Origin: Gammaproteobacteria bacterium
Lineage (GTDB): Bacteria > Pseudomonadota > Gammaproteobacteria > SZUA-229
Length of the DNA: 8,517 nucleotides
Assembly (NCBI GenBank): GCA_016191795.1
Contig: JACPVK010000148.1
Coordinates: 1 to 8,517, forward strand
Reading direction: 5' to 3'
Under the pieces are notes generated by a model that was given only the letters and a program-made list of their open reading frames with translations, made no database searches and was not told where the DNA came from. Below, piece by piece: positions 4,715 through 8,517 of this stretch (its first letter is position 1; each line of letters opens with the position of its first letter). A program made the position numbers and the translations under genes.

Positions 4715-6490
4715 TCAGGGAATATATGACACACAACCACCACTTAAATGCCAGGATTCATCCCTGCAAACATAACGCTGCCAACCCATTTTGCTCCCTA
4801 ACCAACAACTTTTCCAACGTTCATCACCATCAATACATATTGGAATTCGACAGTTACCCAACACCCATGCTCCATTAACGCAAGTGTCTGTTCTCGTTCC
4901 CTGGCGCCCATTAACTGTACAGCTCCGCTCACGTTGACTACCATTGATGCATACCGCCACTGGCGGGCCGAACGCAATATTTTGCTGTGCGCGGTTATCA
5001 TCACGGTCAACTGTAAATGTATCAAGCACTGGATCTTGTGCGCCATCAACCCATGCCGCTATAGCATAGTCGCCTTCAGGTATAGTTCCTGTGGCAGGTG
5101 CCCAATTAAAGTTTGTTAGCAGGCTTGAGCCTGACGCCCAACCACCGGCTGGTACAACTCGTGCCTGGCAATTAATGTTCTGTGCAGCAGGAAGCGGGCG
5201 TGGAACTGCTTCACTGGTGGGCTCTCCCCAGCCAATACATACTGTGTAGTTAGTCCCTGCAGGTATATTACAGTTACCGTAATTCCATACCCTTACCTGG
5301 ATTGCATTTGCGTTTCCGGTGGTGATTTTAATGTCCTGATTAGGCGTGCCTGAATTAACGGTTATATCTGGACTGGCTCCCACTTCTGTTCCCGGATAAG
5401 GAACAGCACCCGTATCATCATTCGCATCTCTAATGGTGAGATCGCGAATACAATTTACTCCATTTTGAACACAAGCTTTTACATTATAAGTTGTAACATT
5501 GCCGGCAAAATCTGTCGCCTCTACACTAACTGAATATCGACCATCCGCAATAGCGGCAGTGTTCCAGTTGCCATTCTGATTGGGTACTCCTGCCATCCAA
5601 TTTGTCACTATTCCGTACATAACGGTATTGGTCCAATATTCAGAACTACTGTCCCACGGCGCCCGATTGCTGAATTGCGCATCCGCTTCTGCATTACCCC
5701 AGGCGACTGGCAGCGTGTCAAATGGCCGCGTATCAATCCAGTTGCAGTCCGGATTATTATTCGCACAGGCTCGCCAACGCAGGTTATATATCCAGTTAGT
5801 AAGCTGCGCCGCACCTTGAGTGGATGCAGCACTGTTGCGATCAGAAATCTGGCTAATGATATCCACAGCGCCATTAACGACAGTGCAGGCATTTGCAGCT
5901 GCCGGATTAAACTGCACCCAGGGATCACTGTTGTCCCGAGCAAAATTTATGGATTGAATATCGGGAAACTCTGTATCCGGGTCTGGCGTAATAGACGCCA
6001 TGGGGTTCAGATAATCCGTGCCACGACGAAGATCATAATGTAAATGGTGAAAATCACCATATGTCCAGGTAACCAGCTGTGCAATGGCATCGCCCGCCTC
6101 CACATAAGTCCCGTTGTTAAAATTATTTACAAAATTAACATCATAACTGCCATGCTCAAGATGCCAGTATCGATATGTCACGCCATCAACACCATCAATT
6201 GTTGTGCCATTGTAGCGACTAGCAACGACATCACCTAGCTGGCTAACAATGCCACTGGCAGTAACACGTGTCATGGGCGATACAGGCGTTTCCAGAATAT
6301 CATGTCCGGTATGCTGGTACCGGTTAGCACCATAATGTTGAAACTCGCCCATCGTATTGCCTATCGGGTGTTCGCTATTGACAGTATCAATAGGCCAGCC
6401 GTGTTCTGCTAACACCTCGGTTGATAAATTAGCCATAAGTACGACCAGTACTGCGGCTGAATGCATGGTGAAGCGTGATCCCTTTTGCAT
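4715..6490 (-). CDS. Secreted M23-family (LytM-like) metallopeptidase-like protein with Cys-rich tail
   Basis: Residues are counted from the ATG at 6490 (591 in all). A signal peptide is clear: MQKGSRF, a hydrophobic run, then VLA cleavage near residue 28. Residues about 35-165 fit an M23 domain. They carry HTGHD (His60, Asp64), YWHLEHGS (His110) and HHLHYDL (His149, His151), that is, the HxxxD and HxH zinc ligands plus the supporting His. Family members cut peptide bridges in peptidoglycan or glycine-rich proteins; the substrate here is unknown. The middle looks like beta-sandwich modules, including DGRYSVSVEATDFAGN (316-331). The tail has two repeats of four Cys, at 514/524/537/547 and 552/562/575/586, each with C-x9-C-x12-C spacing, likely disulfide-bonded outside the cytoplasm. 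A GTG at 6499 is also open, but AGAGG 8 nt before the ATG favours the latter. It is 5 nt from the lipoprotein gene and co-transcribed with it. Confidence 0.85.
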   Translation of the reverse strand: MQKGSRFTMHSAAVLVVLMANLSTEVLAEHGWPIDTVNSEHPIGNTMGEFQHYGANRYQHTGHDILETPVSPMTRVTASGIVSQLGDVVASRYNGTTIDGVDGVTYRYWHLEHGSYDVNFVNNFNNGTYVEAGDAIAQLVTWTYGDFHHLHYDLRRGTDYLNPMASITPDPDTEFPDIQSINFARDNSDPWVQFNPAAANACTVVNGAVDIISQISDRNSAASTQGAAQLTNWIYNLRWRACANNNPDCNWIDTRPFDTLPVAWGNAEADAQFSNRAPWDSSSEYWTNTVMYGIVTNWMAGVPNQNGNWNTAAIADGRYSVSVEATDFAGNVTTYNVKACVQNGVNCIRDLTIRDANDDTGAVPYPGTEVGASPDITVNSGTPNQDIKITTGNANAIQVRVWNYGNCNIPAGTNYTVCIGWGEPTSEAVPRPLPAAQNINCQARVVPAGGWASGSSLLTNFNWAPATGTIPEGDYAIAAWVDGAQDPVLDTFTVDRDDNRAQQNIAFGPPVAVCINGSQRERSCTVNGRQGTRTDTCVNGAWVLGNCRIPICIDGDERWKSCWLGSKMGWQRYVCRDESWHLSGGCVSYIP

Positions 6491-6495
6491 GATAT

Positions 6496-7674
6496 TCACC
6501 TCTGCTGCGATGCTTGCTTTGTTAAATCAACAAATACCGCTTCATCTACTGTGCGACCAATAAACATTTTTGTGTCGTACCTGGTTGTGATACTCGGGAA
6601 AGCGGCAAGTGGTTTTCGGATCATGAAACTCTTTTTGAAAATAACGCGACCATCACGATCAACAGTAACTATGCTTCCTGTGGTCCATGTGTGGAGGGGT
6701 GGCTCGCCACTGCGATGCAACAGACCAATAGCAAACGTATTTTTATTCAGTATTTGAATATCAGAGATAAACGAAACACCTGGTAAATCCAGTTTCGCTC
6801 CCTCATCAAGTTTTTTATTGTGGGTATCCATCAAAAAATAACGCGCTTTATCACCGACAATAACACCAAGCTTACCGTCTGGTGTAAGTGATAACTGATG
6901 AACAGGTGTAGGCAATTGAAGACTTACTGGTTTATCTAATCCTGTATAGATAAGCACCTTGTCAATATCGTCATGAGTAACCGGATTTAACAAAGCAAGT
7001 TTGCCAGCATCAGCAATGGCCGCTTTCCTGAACCGCCCGTTTATTTGCCAGAGCCTCTCGCCGGTCGCGTCAAAAGCTATAGCATCATCTGTACCGAGCA
7101 ATAACAAGGCATTGCCCAGCGGATCAAGGACCCAGGTGTATGGTTTGGGTAGAATCAGTTTCTTCAGCAACTTGCCTTCACGGTTATAGAATGTGAATTG
7201 AAACCGACCCGTAAGCCCTTGCCAGTCGTCAAGCGGCGAGACACCTACAATAATATTGCCTTCATAGCCTAGTATTAATGCGCCGAATCCATATGGGAAT
7301 TCATCGAGATGTAGCTCGCTCACCTTTTTATAAGGCATGCTCATGAGCTGAATTGAAGACAACCCTTGCCAGGCTGGGTTGGGGACTAACCAGGCATATA
7401 CTTTGCCACCGGGCGCTAATTGCAGATAAGCATCATCTTGCGGGGTTTTTGCAACAAGCAGTGGCTTGCCTTCCCGGATGTTGTAAAGATTTTTCGTGTC
7501 AGTGAGATATACATCATCCGCTGTTGTCCCGATACTGCCACCAACGAATTGCTTTATATCATTTTTCTCAGCTGTAAGTACCCAGCTGGTCTGGCCTGTA
7601 TTTTTAGATTCCGACGTAGCGCATCCAATAGTGAAGACCGAAAAGAAAATAATCAAACACAGTCTGATTCTCAT
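6496..7674 (-). CDS. Putative lipoprotein, beta-propeller-like
   Basis: No specific family is recognised. The 392-residue protein starts MRIRLCLIIFFSVFTIGC, a lipoprotein signal with lipid-anchored Cys18 (the box TIGC is slightly off the LxGC norm). Residue 19 is Ala, so outer-membrane sorting is plausible. The rest is a chain of short beta-strand segments with turn motifs such as LAPGGKVYAWL, DPLGNALLLLG, TPDGKLGVIVGD and TVDRDGRVIF, spaced as in WD40- or YVTN-like propellers; this is inference from pattern only. AAGGAAG, 7 nt before the ATG, is a good ribosome site. It is the first gene of a pair, and its TGA lies 5 nt before the start of the M23-like gene, so the two may act together at the envelope. 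No promoter could be picked with confidence in the AT-rich upstream stretch. Confidence 0.78.
   Translation of the reverse strand: MRIRLCLIIFFSVFTIGCATSESKNTGQTSWVLTAEKNDIKQFVGGSIGTTADDVYLTDTKNLYNIREGKPLLVAKTPQDDAYLQLAPGGKVYAWLVPNPAWQGLSSIQLMSMPYKKVSELHLDEFPYGFGALILGYEGNIIVGVSPLDDWQGLTGRFQFTFYNREGKLLKKLILPKPYTWVLDPLGNALLLLGTDDAIAFDATGERLWQINGRFRKAAIADAGKLALLNPVTHDDIDKVLIYTGLDKPVSLQLPTPVHQLSLTPDGKLGVIVGDKARYFLMDTHNKKLDEGAKLDLPGVSFISDIQILNKNTFAIGLLHRSGEPPLHTWTTGSIVTVDRDGRVIFKKSFMIRKPLAAFPSITTRYDTKMFIGRTVDEAVFVDLTKQASQQR
6499..6503 (-). promoter_or_regulatory. Shine-Dalgarno of the M23-like gene
   Basis: AGAGG overlaps the last codons of the lipoprotein gene and lies 8 nt before the ATG at 6490. 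It would overlap the alternative GTG start at 6499, which it therefore argues against. Confidence 0.65.
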
Positions 7675-7690
7675 GGCGGCTTCCTTCTAT

Positions 7691-8010
7691 TTCTGTTCGG
7701 ATTAATTATTACCCTGTATTCATTGCTATATAAAATTTAACGTGATTTAAATGATACTTATTTTATTTCATTTCATGACGTTCTTGAGAAAAAGGTTACC
7801 TGTTGAAGCGATGGATAACTGCACTAAACCGGGATTATTTATTGCACGCTTCCAGGCTCTTGTTCCTGTATCACGACAGCCATGGAGGATAATAAGGATT
7901 TGAATCCGATTAAGCTTTTGGAAACTGATCCATAGTCATCGTCGACATACTGTCTAATGAGGGAATTAATATTTATCTTGTTGACGATAATCTCAAAGAA
8001 TTGTTTTGTA
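7691..8010. other. AT-rich stretch without a supportable gene
   Basis: The leader of the lipoprotein gene lies here. Only short frames are open: 30 codons at 7811-7903 on the plus strand and 61 codons at 7839-8024 on the minus strand. Neither has a ribosome site or a recognisable protein. No strong -35/-10 pair was found. Confidence 0.5.
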
Positions 8011-8024
8011 TTGATCCAAATCAA
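8011..8024. promoter_or_regulatory. Perfect-consensus FNR/ANR box
   Basis: TTGAT-CCAA-ATCAA is a perfect match to the FNR consensus TTGAT-N4-ATCAA. On the plus strand a class II promoter would place its -10 at about 8047-8052 (TATTTA, with TATAAG just after), but no gene follows in the window. On the minus strand the -10 region is TATCGT-like (7984-7989), and the first gene is the lipoprotein, more than 300 nt away. The target is unresolved. Confidence 0.6.
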
Positions 8025-8148
8025 AAGAAATCAAGGCGAAATTATTTATTTATAAGAAACGTGGCGTTTTTTAGCCGGAATAATACAAACAATCACTAAT
8101 ATAGAAAGCATAAAATCCTCTTTTCACTGAAGAACCAATCGCAAGGAG

Positions 8149-8173
8149 ATCCCCGACAAAAGCAGTCGGGGAT
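8149..8173. repeat. Hairpin ATCCCCGAC/GTCGGGGAT
   Basis: A perfect 9-bp stem with a 7-nt loop (AAAAGCA), followed by GACG and not by a T tract. It resembles the GGGGATGACG-type dispersed hairpins of many Proteobacteria and is not called a terminator. Confidence 0.65.
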
Positions 8174-8180
8174 GACGTCA

Positions 8181-8282
8181 ATGCCATTAAGTTAAGGAAG
8201 TTTCGCTGTCACAGGGTGCGCCGTGCGCACCAGAACGGCGCCACCTCAGCATGACAGTTGATGCGCATTAACTTGATGGCAT
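8181..8282. repeat. Nested palindromic element of about 100 bp
   Basis: Outer arms 8181-8195 and 8268-8282 (ATGCCATTAAGTTAA and its inverse) differ at one base. Inside are CTGTCA/TGACAG (8206-8211, 8252-8257) and a perfect GGTGCGC-CGT-GCGCACC hairpin (8215-8231), with ACGGCG (8235-8240) as an alternative partner for CGCCGT (8219-8224). It has no coding potential. The left arm is shared, inverted, with 4531-4547. Confidence 0.75.
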
Positions 8283-8312
8283 CGGGAATGACGTGAAATA
8301 AACAGGCGCCCG

Positions 8313-8359
8313 TTTAAGAAAGTGCCATTCGGGTCAGACTCGAATGGCACTTACTTAAG
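8313..8359. repeat. GAGTCTGACCC palindrome (copy 3, inverted)
   Basis: 19-bp arms (8313-8331 and 8341-8359) match at 17 positions around a 9-nt loop, GGTCAGACT. The loop and its flanks read GGGTCAGACTC (8331-8341), the inverse of the motif at 4425 and 4548. Confidence 0.75.
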
Positions 8360-8368
8360 AACAAGTGG

Positions 8369-8490
8369 TGTAGGAGCGGGCCATGCCCGCGACAAAACTT
8401 TAAAAGAATGAGTCCGCAAATAAACGCAAATTAACGCCAAGAAAAAGAAAATCTTTTGCCGTATTTGCGTTTATTAGCGTTCATTTGTGG
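8369..8490. repeat. REP hairpin plus CGCAAAT palindrome (second BIME-like element, perhaps incomplete)
   Basis: TGTAGGAGCGGGCCATGCCC.. (8369-8394) is the same REP as at 3017 and 3149 and has the GTAG foot. After it, 8414-8490 is a long imperfect palindrome running from CCGCAAATAAACGCAAAT to ATTTGCGTTTATTAGCG and TTTGTGG. By analogy with 3017-3176, an inverted REP may lie just beyond the right edge. Confidence 0.8.
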
Positions 8491-8517
8491 TCTTACGCTT
8501 TTGATCAAGCAGTCGTG

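Noticed and set aside
5608..6043. Frames overlapping the M23-like gene on both strands
   Set aside because: They lack starts with ribosome sites and lie inside a clearly coding frame with a signal peptide and metal motifs.
6491..6499. GTG start for the M23-like gene
   Set aside because: It overlaps the likely ribosome site and the upstream stop codon; the ATG at 6490 is better spaced.
7675..7770. Promoter for the lipoprotein gene
   Set aside because: Several AT-rich -10-like strings exist, but none has a credible -35 at the right spacing.
7811..7903. 30-codon plus-strand frame starting MDNCTKPG
   Set aside because: Very short, no clear Shine-Dalgarno, no recognisable sequence.
7839..8024. 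61-codon minus-strand frame
   Set aside because: It starts with TTG inside the FNR-like palindrome, has no ribosome site and matches no protein I recognise.
8149..8173. Rho-independent terminator
   Set aside because: Strong stem but no T tract on either side; it looks like a dispersed repeat.

Overview
The window looks like the chromosome of a gammaproteobacterium that makes a [NiFe] hydrogenase and probably lives partly without oxygen. This rests on the HypA/B/C/D/F protein sequences, on FNR-type palindromes, and on REP and REP-transposase (RAYT) sequences typical of that class. No species can be named from sequence alone. All recognisable genes lie on the minus strand.

Positions 1-3875 hold a hydrogenase maturation cluster, read right to left as hypC-hypA-hypB-hypD-hypF, with hypF cut by the left edge. 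HypF and its absent partner HypE make the cyanide ligands. HypC and HypD assemble the Fe(CN)2CO unit. HypA and HypB deliver nickel. hypE and the hydrogenase structural genes are not in the window. Upstream of hypC is an FNR-like box with a -10 hexamer at the spacing expected for an anaerobically activated promoter. hypC and hypA are tightly packed, but the hypA-hypB and hypB-hypD gaps are filled with palindromic repeats. One repeat appears to have replaced the end of hypB and added about 26 residues to it.

Positions 3876-4714 contain no intact gene. They hold a tandem repeat of about 28-29 bp, a decayed RAYT transposase and several short palindromes that share the motif GAGTCTGACCC. The tandem unit matches the 3' end of the transposase remnant.

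Positions 4715-7674 hold a two-gene unit. A lipoprotein that looks like a beta-propeller comes first, followed after 5 nt by a secreted M23-type peptidase-like protein with a Cys-rich repeat tail. Neither has an obvious link to hydrogenase.

Positions 7675-8517 have no supportable gene. They contain a perfect-consensus FNR box with no assigned target, then a run of hairpin elements related to those at 3017-3176 and 4425-4581, ending in another REP element at the window edge.
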